A DNA stretch of 64,000 nucleotides, taken from contig NC_090319.1 of the NCBI RefSeq assembly GCF_040869045.1, positions 261,098,897 through 261,162,896 of the forward strand. Reading direction: 5' to 3'. The position numbers and the translations under genes were made by a program. This document shows, in pieces, positions 45,890-57,345 of the stretch (positions are counted from its first letter, which is position 1; each line of letters starts with the position of its first letter). The notes beneath the pieces were generated by a model that did not search any database, was not told the DNA's origin, and was given only the letters and a program-made list of their open reading frames with translations. The DNA is from Eurosta solidaginis (Eukaryota; Arthropoda; Insecta; Diptera; Tephritidae).

Positions 45890-46770
45890 TTGTAATCTGA
45901 ACCAAACCCACACCCATAGTTGAAAATGGAATAAAACTTAAATCCGGACTGAAGCGAGACCGGAACAAAATGGAAACCGAAACCAAATTTACATTCAATG
46001 AAATCTGAAAACCGAAGCTGAAACCAAAACGAAAGCCGAATAAGTTTTAAAGAACGAAACTTATGTCAGGCTGGAAATACTTCTCTAAACAGAAAAAAAT
46101 TAAACTTATATTGAAACAAATTTTGAAGAACGAAACTAAAGTCCATTGCAAAACCATTCACTTAATCGAAAAGGAATTAGCTTAACTAAACTTAAGCGGA
46201 TACTGAGACAATTTACATAGTCGAACCGAAAGAAAAAATCCGAGATAAATTTTAAAGAGCGATACCGTAACGAAGCCGCATAAGTATTTTCAAAAAATTA
46301 ACCAAAACCTTGACAAGAACACTTTTTAAAATTTCAATTGAAACGAAACCAAACAAAAGTATCAGGAACGAAAACAGAAACAGTATAGAAGCAAAATGCT
46401 GAGCTGAAAAGGAAATGAAGAACTGAAGAGTGAATTGGAAGAGTATAACCAAAATCGAAACGAAACACTTCACTTTGCCTAGCGGAAAATGAAATTGAAA
46501 TCAGAACGAAATAGCTAGAAAGCGGAATCGAAATCGAAATGAAACCGAAGCTGCAACGAAATACAAACGATATAAATTTTGAAAAACTAAATACTCTTAA
46601 ATCTTCGTCCAAACACTTTGAAACTGAACTGAAGTTTTGAAGAGTGAATCAACAGTCGGCATCAAAATGCGTATCTAAACTGCAACTGGAATTTAACAGA
46701 AACCAGAACTTAACAGAAACAGGTACTAAAACGCTTTATTTAACTTAAACCGAAACAAAATGGAAACCGA
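45890..46770. repeat. Degenerate GAAACCGA-type repeat
   Basis: Loose units such as aaaccgaaaccaaattt, gaaaccaaaacgaaagccg and cgaaatcgaaatgaaaccg. It is the reverse complement in style of 4680-5570. Frames on the minus strand (for example 46334-46612, Phe/Ser-rich) are repeat products. Confidence 0.55.
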
Positions 46771-47245
46771 CAAACTTTCATGAAGAAAACCACTAAAAAA
46801 TTCTCTTAGCTTAGTAGCTTAATAAATGCAAAACTGCTCTTCGAATTAATTAAGAAAGGTTACTCAAGGTAGATAAAAAACAATTCTAAGAAATCAAACT
46901 AAACGATGTGCGAAATAGGCAAATAACATAATTCACCGTAGGTGGAGGGAAAAATTTTACGAAGCAGCTGTCAAATATTTGACATTTGTGACAAGTGCAG
47001 ATTGAGAAACCAAGCACCAAGAAAATTAATAAATAAGTAAATAGATTAACATCGTGATGATGATGATGAACAAGTTGCAAATGATTATGAAGTTGTAAGA
47101 AGGGGATACAATTTAATGCAAATCTTTTTGCAGCTAACCCTAAAGCTGCAAAATCCATTAAAGCCTTTTATAAACTACAGTCTTTCATACTTAAAATGTA
47201 ACAATATATCGTCCCATGTTTTCGTTTACCACGTATATACAATAA
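46771..47245. other. Stretch without recognised features
   Basis: A short gatgatgatgat run near 47060; nothing else is supported. Confidence 0.45.
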
Positions 47246-47249
47246 ACAA

Positions 47250-49000
47250 TTTTTTTTTTCAGGAAGGTAAATGAAGGAGCCCAAAACCAGGAATGTAATT
47301 TAGTTTACTAAACTGAATGCGCATACATTTGACCTTAACAAATAGGGTTGACCGAATGATCACGTCACAATGGTGTAAAATCGAGGCCACAAAGTCTGTA
47401 AACAGAGCAACGCCGCATTGTGTGGTTTTATCACCAATTCTGAGGACGCTGGTCATCAACCAATTGATTAGGCGGTTCGACGGAGGACCAGTCAAACTTA
47501 GGGAATACGTGGATGACATTTAAGTCATCATAAATGGCAAATGCGTGACAACAATCAATTCTTTTATGGATCAGGCGCTTCGGGATGTACATGCATGGGA
47601 ATCTGGAGTCGGGTTAACCTCCACCCGCGTGGAGGAGTGAGCCTACAACAAAAATACAGCACAAAATATATAAGAATCGTACTAAATAGTAAGTTGTCGT
47701 GAAGAGAGCGCGAAGAAAGCCTCCGCGGCATTGTATGCATGCAAGAGATGCTGATGTACATGTGGGACCTAACGTCCAAACTCTCTCGTTGGGCATTTAC
47801 GGTAAGTATCAATACCATACTTTACCATGGTGGACAGTTTACCAAAAACCTAGAGGGGGTATGCAGATTGTGAATCCCCAGAATAACTGGATCCCTAAAA
47901 ACTAGCCCAACAGCAGCTTTGCATGCCATTCTGCACATCCAGCCTGCTGACGTAAGGGACAAAAATAGCACTTTAGCAGCTGGAGCAAGACTTGAAGACT
48001 CTGGGCAGATTGACTGGACATCTTGGGCCCACAATAGAGCTGGAGGATTGGCGCATGGGTGTGAAAATGGCGGAGCAAAATATGAACGTGTATATCGATA
48101 GTTTCAAATTAACGGAAGGTCAGGTCTGCTGTTGACTGTGTCGATCCAGAAATAAATAGATCCCACAGGCTGCCAGATTTGAGGAGGAAATTGTAGCCGT
48201 GAAAAAAGCAGCAGAAATTCTGGAGGAAGCGTGCATAAGCTACAGTCATGTGAATATATATTTTTATATTCAATAGTCGCACACAGTATTTCATAAAGAA
48301 ATATTTTGAAATGCAAAGCGGCATTAGGGAGATTTCGCTCTGGCCGGACCATTCATTTTTACTGGGTTCGCGGCCATGGAGTGACAGAAGATAACCAGAG
48401 GCCGATTAATTGGCAAAGGAGAGTCGATGGTAGATATTCCAATCCATCTGGGAGAAATCAGAAGGAGGCAGGAGTTGCATATGATGCATCATGCAGAAAA
48501 GACGTGGACAGAAGCGCGGGCTGAAAATTTCTTAGATCATGTTCAAATCTACCGACACTTCATTGACAAAGTTGCTCATATCTCTAAAGAGAGAAAACTT
48601 AAGGCGCACTATGGTCATATTAACTGGACATTATTTTCTGGAGTCACGTGCTTAATAGTTAAGCCTTGTCAGTAACAGCAGATATAGGAAATGCAAGCTG
48701 AAGGACGAAACGATTGAGGAAGTGCTGTGTTCTTGTCCTGCGTTCGCTAGGTCAGGGCTCCAGCTACTGGGAGCGGCAGAGTTCCCAGATCTCAAGTCAG
48801 CTATTTGGCTAGGTCCTATTCTAGAAAACTCTTAGTATTCGTCGAGAGAACGGTGTTATTTTATAACGTAAGTACTGGACATAGTTGGGGCTTTAAATTT
48901 TTTGTCGCCAAACAAATTCTCGTGGCAGTATGGACATATCCCGTCTATGTGAGGTCTCCGTTGACCGACCAGTTCAACGTAACGTAACCTAACTAAACAT
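47250..49000 (+). pseudogene. R1/LOA/I-type LINE remnant with reverse transcriptase and RNase H traces
   Basis: The plus strand reads VNRATPHCVVLSPIL, then INQLIRRFDGGPVKLREY and YVDDI at 47506-47520 (RT motif C with Val for Ala), then LRDVHAWE. Further on it reads GSLKTSPTAALHAILHIQP, an RNase H-like trace (DSFKLTEG, where a YTDGSK-type motif is expected, near 48100), FYWVRGHG (48335-48375, the late RNase H motif), and near 48700-48830 KCKLKDETIEEVLCSCPAF, then ARSGLQLLG. This is the order RT, linker, RNase H, Cys-rich end. Stops and frameshifts are frequent. The 3' end has aacgtaacctaac, a tail type seen in some R1-like LINEs. Confidence 0.75.
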
Positions 49001-49095
49001 GCCTTATGATCTTTCTCACATAAAATAAACCGTTTTACTCAAAAAGAGTACTTACGTTGTTAACTAATAAAAGGGGCGATATTAAAAAAGTTATG

Positions 49096-49165
49096 TTTGA
49101 ATCAAAGTTGTGTACTTTGTTTGAATCAAAGTTGTGTACTTTGTTTGAATCAAAGTTGTGTACTT
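49096..49165 (+). repeat. 24-bp tandem repeat, three units
   Basis: The unit tttgaatcaaagttgtgtac plus four bases occurs three times without change (49096, 49120, 49144). Perfect copies point to a recent expansion. Confidence 0.8.
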
Positions 49166-49169
49166 TTCA

Positions 49170-50695
49170 TCGCAAAACTCTCATCGAAAATAATGAAATA
49201 TAGCTTGTTCCATATCAACTGCGCTCTACTGTACACCTACCTAATGTATAAATAGTCAATGTCTCCACACAAACCCATAAAAGTTCCACTTTGCGCACAC
49301 TTGAAAATTCCATACCTAATTCAAACAATGAGCAAATTTAATTGTACGGCATTGTGAACTTACCCTCACTCCAACAAAGTCACTCGAAATATGAATTGTC
49401 ATCTGGGGCAGCGCTACTTATATTTGTCTGTGTTCATGCTAATATTTGAAAGTTCGCAACTGTTTGTATTTTTGTGTGTGTGTGAAAGAGAGAAAAGTGT
49501 ACTTTGAAAAGTTTTTAATTGAAACTTCCTTGTAGATATCTACTACGAACTACAGCGCAGCTTAGCTGTGGATTGATTGAAGCTCACAATAAGGGAAAAG
49601 TTTTGTTGAACTTAGTAGAGGATATTACTGAAATCGGTGCGGAAACAAGTTGGCAGCTGTAAAATATTGTGAAGTGTCACTCAATTGTTGTTTTGTTGCC
49701 ATGCGCCTGTGGGAAGTCTATTGTCATATTTTCTTGGAGTTTATTTGTTATTTTTTGTTTTGTTTGGTTTTCAATGCATTTTCAATTCACTAACATGAAT
49801 ATTCAATTTCTTGCAAATATGTTGAAGCAAGCAACAGGCATTGCGAAAAAAAAAAGATAAATTTATTCCATTTTTGTCACTTGACGTTGTCACAGCTGAT
49901 CTCATATTACAAACTCTAGCCTTACAATTTTTTCAAAGTTTTTTTTCTGCATATTTAGTGGGAAAAATCACGCAACAAAGAGTGGGTTATTGAGATGAGT
50001 AGATAGACGAGCCAAAGTGCAAGTTTACAGCGTACAGTGGTACCCGGGTAGCTAGCTTCTGAAGGATTTTTGACTTCCAAGCATGTCCTAGGACCAAATC
50101 CTTGTGAAACATTGTATTTTTTCTCTAATCGAGTTTAAATCAAATGATACCTTCTTAATAAGCTCCTTATCGGTAATTTGATAACTAAGTTGACTTCCCA
50201 TAAACATGTTTCCCTTCCGAAACGCAACGCCGAATTGTTACCTAGACTTGGACCATGGCTTGGGTTTAACCTGAAGATTGAAGCACAAACAAAGAGGAAG
50301 AAAGGTGAAAACTTTACTGCTTATCTGAATGGGAAATAAGTGAAGGCGTATATTCAAAAAAAAAAAAAAAAAATGAATACTAAGCGCGATATACTTCCGC
50401 GCGGAATAAGTCCGAGCCTCCCTTCCTTATTTCTTTCCCACTGATTGGCGGGCCGGCTTATAATAATTTGTAAAACTACTTTCAATAAGCGATCCTTCTT
50501 CAGAAATATTTTCCAAATTAAACAACTTATTCTTGATCGTGATTTTCGGAAACTTTGAACCCATGACGTTTGGTGTGACAAACGTGCCCACCCACCACGT
50601 CCACTCAAGGGCATAAGTTTGTAAACTTGATCAAATATGAATAACAATATATTTATCAAAAATTAGTGAGTCATGCTCTAATCAAAAGTATTAAT
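49170..50695. other. Stretch without recognised features
   Basis: No gene is supported. A GT run is near 49476 and an A run near 50358. Confidence 0.45.
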
Positions 50696-50699
50696 ATTT

Positions 50700-52080
50700 T
50701 TAGCTTAACTCAATTCAGTTCAATTTATTTCAATTAATTAAATTCAATTCAGTGCAATGTATTTCAATTCAACCAAATTCAATTTTTTTTAAATAATTTG
50801 GGAAAAAATTTAAACAACGTGGCATCAGGGCAGATAAGGCGACAGCTGTTTCGTTTATACCTTGTAAATCTCTTCAAAGCCTTTTATCCCGGGAATGGGA
50901 TTTGAACCCGCACTCCCGGGAGAAAAGGCTTTGAAGAGATTTACAAGGTATAATCGAAACAGCTGTCGCCTAGTCCGTCCTGATGTCACGTTGTTTAAAT
51001 TTTTCCCAAATTATTAAAAAATTATAAATTGCTTCAAATAAATGTTTTCATACATTTAAAGCAATAAGCGTAATACCCGCTTAAAAATCATACAAATTCA
51101 ATTTGACGCAATTCAATTTAATTGTATTCAATTCATCTCATTAAATTCAATGCAATTCAATTTAATTCAACTCAAATCAATTCAATTCAATTTAATCAGT
51201 CCGATTCAAATAAATTCAATTCAATTTGATTAATTAAATTAAACTTCAGTTCAACTCACCTCAATTCAGCTCTATTAAATTCAATGTAAATCAACTAAGT
51301 TTAATTTAGTTCAGTTCAATTCACATCAATACATTTCAATTCAATTTAATTCGACTAAATTCAATTAACTTTAATTCAGTTAAAATAAATTAAATTCAAT
51401 TCAATTCTATTCAATTCAATTCAGCTCAATTCAATACAATTGAAATTAATTCAACTTAATTGAGTTAAATTTAATTGAATTCAATTCGATTCAATTTAAT
51501 TCAAATATACTCAATTCAATTCAATCCAGCTTAATTGAATTCATTTTAATACAATTCAATTTGATTCATTTCATTTCCATTAAAATCAATTAAATTCAGT
51601 TCAGTACAATTCAACTCAGTTTCATTCAATTCAATTCAGCTCAATTCAGTTCAGTACAATTCAGTTCAATTTAATTCAATTCAATTCTATTCAATTCACT
51701 TCAATTGAATTCAAATCAATTCAATTCAATTCTCTTCAATTCAATTCAATTCAATTCAATCCAATCTAATTCAATCCAATTCAATGCAATTCAAACCAAT
51801 TCAATTCAATTCAATTAAATTCAACTCAATTCAATTCAATACAAATCAATTAATTGCAATGAATTAAATTCTATTCAATTCAATTCAACTTGATTTAATT
51901 CAACTAAATTCAATTCGATTCAATTCAATTCAATTCAACTTAATTGAATTCAACTCGATTCAATTCAACTCAATTCATTATAATTCAATTAAATTCGTGC
52001 CAATTAGTTCAATTTGAACTTAGTTCAATTAAATTAACTTCAACTTATTAACTGAATCGACCTATTTCAATTTCACCAAT
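50700..52080. repeat. AATTC-type satellite, degenerate
   Basis: About 1.3 kb of pentamer-like units near ttcaa (aattcaattcaattcaat) with many substitutions. It is most regular at 51710-51990. The palindrome at 50783-51022 sits within it. There are no coding frames. Confidence 0.8.
50783..51022. mobile_element. Near-perfect palindrome with a tRNA T-arm at the tip
   Basis: Two arms of about 109 bp (50783-50892 and 50914-51022) pair almost completely: aacaacgtggcatcagg with cctgatgtcacgttgtt, gcgacagctgtttcg with cgaaacagctgtcgc, ctcttcaaagccttt with aaaggctttgaagag. The centre is cccgggaatgggatttgaac plus ccgcactcccggg. Read on the minus strand it holds ggttcaaatcc, close to tRNA box B. The element interrupts the AATTC repeat. 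A diverged half-copy is at 23060-23165. Confidence 0.8.
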
Positions 52081-52084
52081 TATT

Positions 52085-53965
52085 CATTCAATTCATTCAT
52101 TTTAAATTCTCTCCAAAAACTTTCCATATCATTTCGTTACCGGCAGCTATCCATCATTCAGCTTTTAAATAATAGCTCATACCAATAAACAAAGCGTCCA
52201 GCGCATTTGTCCATTGCACCTTTGTGTGTGTGTGTACACGCGTTTTTTTGTCGCAACTGCTACACCAATCACATTTTTGTTGACAATGTTAGCCATAACG
52301 ACCAGTTTTACGCTTTTCTGACGAGTGATGCTATCACAAAATCGTCAAAATGATACAAGTGCAAGTGCTGGAGGTGTTCATCTGATATTAAAAAATTTTT
52401 TTTTCGCTATGCGAACCCGCAGAAAATGCATACAAATGAACATAAAAAAAGTCTCTTGCGGTTCGGTCATAAAAAAATTAATTGGGTCTCGAAGGTACAT
52501 GCGAATGTCTACAGTACCGGATGCGTTGCTGGATGTGGCTTAAGCAACAAACATTTATATGTATAAGTATGTGAACAAATGGCATTTGAAAGGATAAGGA
52601 AGGAGGAGGATTTTTTTTTGGTTATCTCGTGTGTGTGTGTGTTTGTGTGTGTTCTTAGCTGTAGGAAATACGTTTTTGTCACGAAAAAGAAAATAATCTG
52701 AACTTAAAGTTAAATCAAAATCAGTTTCGATGAGGATTTTTACTAATTGAAGCATATAAGATAAGCATTTATTATGTATTAAGTCCTTTTGGTATATGAT
52801 GGTATAAAGAAATATATTTATTATTCTTAAGAAAATGGAATGAAGGACATCTACGCTTATTAAATAAGTTGTGCTTAAAATGTGTCACTCTCACTTTTGC
52901 CATGTCAACGTTGAAGCACCTGTACTTCCCTAAAGCAACAAATTTCTGAAGTTATTTAATAAGCTCTTTGTTCGAAGTAAGTGCAATCAATACTAAGTTA
53001 AAAGTTTGCTATGGAGTTGTGGCTTTTGGTGCTTCAGTTGAGAGCTACAAAGCATGTATATATAAGTATGAAGCCGAATTGTCAACTTTCACCCAAATCA
53101 ATATGCATTACAATCTACGAGGTCATAAATTTTGTAATGTCAGCATCGTAAATATTTTACGAGCTGAAATATAAAAATAAATGTATTTGACAACATTATT
53201 GTGAATTAAATTAGAAATTTTTATTTGACGAGATTCGTTTTGTAGGCCGAAAAGAAGCAACGTTGGTGAGGCAATGAAAAAATTTAATTTTTCAAGCATT
53301 TGTAATTCTTATTACTTTATTTTTATCCTATTTGTGGGGGTGTTCGATTATTATTAAGTGGCTTTAAAATTCATTCGACGTTGAGTGGAAATTTGTTTGA
53401 TGACTTGAACAGATTTCAACCAAAATATTCATAGACTTAAATATCTTTGGTAAAAATGGGATGGCGGACCAAAGTAAACAAAATAAAGAAATAAGGAGCT
53501 TCTGTAGAGTCACAGTTCAGAATAGAGATAACCCTCGAATGTGATTCTACGATATGGACATTAACGTCTAAGTTTTGATTGAGATATCAAATTGATGACC
53601 GTTCCATTTTCGGATACCGTCCCATACCAAAATTAATTAGTATCAGAATGGTGTTCTATTATTAAACGGGTTTATTTAGCTTGAACCTGTGAAGCGGTCG
53701 GCCAGTTGGCCGACACGAATTTTGTAATTGGAATTTAAGTAACTTCCCGATAAGCTACAAGCTTCAAACTTGGAATATAGTTCACAACCCGATGTCAATG
53801 CAATAACAAGAAAAAAACTCTGATAGGTGGCGCATGCATCGAACTATTTAAAACAATCTCATTTGTGGTCCTATTTGGCTCATATTTGAAATAAATATTA
53901 CATAAAGTCCGGTAGAAGTGACATCAAAATACTTTGAATTTCGAGGAGGGACAATCATACGTGGC
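52085..53965. other. Stretch without recognised features
   Basis: GT runs near 52225 and 52633. Frames at 52325-52543 and 52968-53174 are not recognised. Confidence 0.45.
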
Positions 53966-53970
53966 GTCGA

Positions 53971-54352
53971 ATAAAATAATAAAAAATATTTAAGTTAAAC
54001 GGTTTTATTGAAAACAATACTTATATTAAGTAATAATAATACTAAAAGCTAGAAAATAATTAGGTAGGCCCTAGATATTAGTCATCACACTCCTCATCAA
54101 TCTAGGGCGTTGATCAGACAATTAAATAAAAGCGGTGGGCGCGTGAAATTTCAAAAAATGTGAGGCGTGGCATAACCTTATTAATGTTCGGTTGGTCTTA
54201 CTTATGACTATCAATAGAAATTTGACGCGTCAACGCTCTAGATTGATGAGCAGTGTGATGGCTAATATCTAGGACCCTTCTAATTATTTTCTAGCTTTTA
54301 GTATTATTATTACTTTCGTTTAACTTAATTTTTTTTAAATTATTTTATTTTA
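53971..54352. mobile_element. Fold-back element with long inverted arms
   Basis: The left arm (53971-54114) and right arm (54225-54352) are inverted copies: ataatactaaaagctagaaa, then ataattag, ctagatattagtcatcacac and ctcatcaatctag against their reverse complements with a few changes. The left arm has about 30 extra bases near 54001-54031. The 110-base loop has no open frame. The class is unknown; a MITE-like element is the simplest reading. Confidence 0.7.
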
Positions 54353-54596
54353 GGTATATAAAAATACAAAAAAAAAAAATTAGCTACAGCGCTAACTCGA
54401 GGTCATCAGGACACCAGATGATACGTATTCATACGAGTTTAGCCACATCAGAAACATAGGAGCTGACATTAAAATCAGACGATTGCCGATTTCGTGTCGA
54501 GAAAAGTAGGAAATATGTCACAAGTTCTCATTTTCTCTTAGTGTTTGTATGGTTTTCCGACTTATCGGTTTTTACCCACGAATCGTCGGCGAGTTG

Positions 54597-55084
54597 GTGT
54601 CGAAATTCTGTATGTACAAAATTCTAAAAAAAAATTCTGCTTTTTTAAAATTTTGCTTTCTAAGATTCTGCTTTCAAAATTTTGTATTACAATATAATAG
54701 TAACAATGTTAAAGAGGTCATGCATTCATAAACAAACAAACACCTTTCTGCATAGGCGGCCTTCGGCCGCGCTTATAACAAATAACCCGGAGCTACGCCA
54801 TGCCAAGTCCGGGTGTTTGGTATAACCGTGGCTACCGCCACGGTGATGTCGTTCTGCGTAGTACACCCTTCTGCGTATGACGAAAATCACAAAACTTGAA
54901 TAAAGCAGAATTTTTCGCATTAAACATGCAGAATTTTGAAAAAGCAGAATTTAGAAAGCAGAATTTTAGAAAGCAGAATTTTAAAAAGCAGAATTTTAGA
55001 AAGCAAAATTTTGTTCAAGCAGAATTTTTTTGCAATTTACAGAATTTTGTCACCCAGAATTTTGTAATACAGAATAATGACACG
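54597..55084. mobile_element. Inverted-repeat element with short-repeat arms and GC-rich core
   Basis: The outer ends gtgtcgaaattctgtatg and (reverse complemented) gtgtcattattctgtatt are inverted. The left arm contains aaaattctgctttt words. The right arm has at least seven gcagaatttt units separated by agaaa. Between them lies a GC-rich block at about 54742-54893 with three hairpins. No obvious target duplication. The 64-codon minus frame (54726-54920) over the core is not recognised as a known protein. Confidence 0.65.
54756..54844. other. Three consecutive perfect hairpins in a GC-rich core
   Basis: Hairpin 1: GCGGCC with GGCCGC, 3-base loop (54756-54770). Hairpin 2: ACCCGGA with TCCGGGT, 16-base loop (54785-54814). 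Hairpin 3: ACCGTGGC with GCCACGGT, 4-base loop (54825-54844). All stems are without mismatch. This may be a structured RNA or a DNA structure used by the element. The strand cannot be told from the hairpins alone. Confidence 0.6.
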
Positions 55085-56820
55085 CTCCCGTCGTCGGCTC
55101 CTCATTGGTTACTTATCGGCTTCTTATCGAGCGGTTACACATGTGTCATATGCAATGGCTACATACATATATAAATACATATGTATGCCTTCGATTAACG
55201 TTCTAAAAAGAGTCTTTTCGGAGTCTCATAAGTGCCGAAAATTAGCTGTTTATGAGGCCAATAAGTGTCATATATGACTCCACATGAAATAAGGCTCATA
55301 TCGGACGACCATTGCAAGAAGGGAAATGCGTTAATTTCAGCATCCTAAATGAGCTCATAGGGAGCATAAACATTCCGGTTTAGGAATCCTTTCTGAATCT
55401 TTTATGATTCCGAATGTTTGCTGTGAACATTTTTATTATTTGCAACAGTGCAAAAGTGACATCGAAAATAAACTCAAGAGAAAAATCAACTATCGCTGAT
55501 GGTACAGGGTGCCGAAAGTATTTTTCGCTGAACTCCTCAACTTTCCTCTATAAATCGTGAAACGCTCTAATATGTGTATGTATCTACATATGTGTATGTG
55601 TTGGTGTGAGTGTAGATCCGCATTTTACAATTCTTTCGAAGCTCATTTCACTGTTAAGTACCGTTAAAGTGTACCCCACAAACGTATTATGGTCGATTTA
55701 GTTTAGTACTTTCATTTATTTATAATATTTACCAACACGAAAGCATTGAAATTGGCGCATGCAAGTTTATAAATACAAAAACAAATAGGATAATATGCAT
55801 CCATGTATATGAGATCAATGAGTATGTATCTGGGTATATACATTTAAAGAGATTAAATGAAGAACAACTTGCCATAATGAATTGTTGACTGTAGTTAAGC
55901 TTCGTTTGGGTCTTGTGTTGGTTTGCTTAACCAGTGAACCCTTTAATATACTACTATGTTATTCTAGAAAATTACATAAGCGCTTTATATACTCCCTAAA
56001 AAAATCGTTTGATTAATACCTAAAGAGAGTGGTTTGCGACTGATCTCTTTTGTCTACATTGGTGTATAATTGATCCCATATATTTCTCCTTTGGTACGGT
56101 TTGGATAGGACAGTTGAAAATTTATGCAGCCAATTTTTGGAAACAATAAGAAATCGAAAACGATATACTGTAAAAACTGTTGCGCTTCTAATGCATTCGG
56201 AACCACTACTAGCTCGGTCTCTATCTCGTTCCCATTCTTTCAACTGGCGAATTTAACATGTCGATGTCCTAAGCGGTAGAAATTCTCTCCGCTGTATTAA
56301 CTTTATGTAGCTCTGAACTAGAAACAAATTTACACTTTAGACCTTGTTCTTTTATTGACCTTTTTCCATAATTCCGAACTAGTGTACAAATTTACAGTTT
56401 AGATCTAGTATTCTTGTCGGTAGTATTTCGTTGGTTTCGAGCCAGACCGAAATTTTACAAGTTGCTTCTTATACGATTTTTTCACTACTTTCAATAACTT
56501 CGAACCACTCCATAAATATATGCAATAGAAATATCTACTTCAATTTCAAGAAAGTTCTGATTCCGGTGAAAATTTGAAATATCTAAACCCGTTTAAATTT
56601 TCGATGCAACGTCAGGAAATAGCGCTCTGAAATATATACCATACAGTTTACGAAAGGGAAAGGCTTCAAAGTGTAGAGAAAGATAGCATACTAAAGTCGA
56701 AGCTCCTTGAAGCTGGAATCAGCTTTTTCTTAGATAGCATACATATCATAAATACATTAAACCAGCAGACCCGGTAGACGGTTCTCTGCCTAACTTTGGT
56801 CTGTCTGAAATAGTTTTGAT
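55085..56820. other. Stretch without recognised genes
   Basis: A small ttatcgg cluster lies near 55110. 56280-56540 has faint duplications (acaaatttaca, tttagacct or tttagatct). No gene is supported. Confidence 0.45.
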
Positions 56821-56824
56821 CAGT

Positions 56825-57080
56825 TTTTCCCTCTTACTTTCCCTCCCCCTTTTCTTGCCCATTTATTCACTCCTCTTTCTGCCTTTCTCTTTTTGTGCGT
56901 CTCTTTTTTCTTCTGCGGCTATTTCCTCTTCACTTTTCCGCTTTTTCCTGGTCTAACATATCTCTTTCTCTTTCTCTGTCTCCTTCATCCTTTTCTCTTC
57001 TCTCTATTTCTTATCCTTCTGGATTCCTTATTCCCAATCCCAGTTCAAGTTTCAGTTCCGGCCCAAAAGTCCCAGTCGCA
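56825..57080. repeat. Polypyrimidine tract followed by ttccgg-type words
   Basis: About 200 bases of C/T (ctctttctctttctctgtct) are followed by cagttcaagtttcagttccg and agtcccagtcgcagtcccag. This is the same arrangement as 5300-5780 but in the opposite order. Confidence 0.55.
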
Positions 57081-57084
57081 GTCC

Positions 57085-57345
57085 CAGTCGGTTCCAGATC
57101 CATTTCCCGGAAGAAATGATCGTAAATAATAATCTAGGTAAAGGCTATATATCGAATTTCAGGCAAATCGAACCATGAATACAATTTGTTCGAATAGATC
57201 GGTCCCTGGTCCACTTCCCGAAAAAAAGTGTCGTAAATACTAATCTAGGCAAAGGGCTGCCTATGTATACATCAAATTTTAGCAAATCCAACCATGAATA
57301 GAATTTGTTCGAATAGTTCGGTGCCTGGTCCACTTTCAGGGAAGC
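57085..57345 (+). repeat. Tandem repeat of about 115 bp, two to three units
   Basis: Units share tcgtaaata-taatctagg, aaatc-aaccatgaata, aatttgttcgaatag and cggt-cctggtccactt. The last unit ends near 57345. The 62-codon minus frame is a repeat product. Confidence 0.7.

Noticed and set aside
48980..49000. Telomere-like taacctaac sequence
   Set aside because: Only one or two imperfect units at a LINE 3' end; flies of this group lack such telomere repeats as far as I know.
54726..54920. 64-codon minus-strand frame across the GC-rich core
   Set aside because: The frame is likely a by-product of the hairpin-rich core; no recognised domain and no initiation context. It stays possible that it is a relic of an unknown protein.
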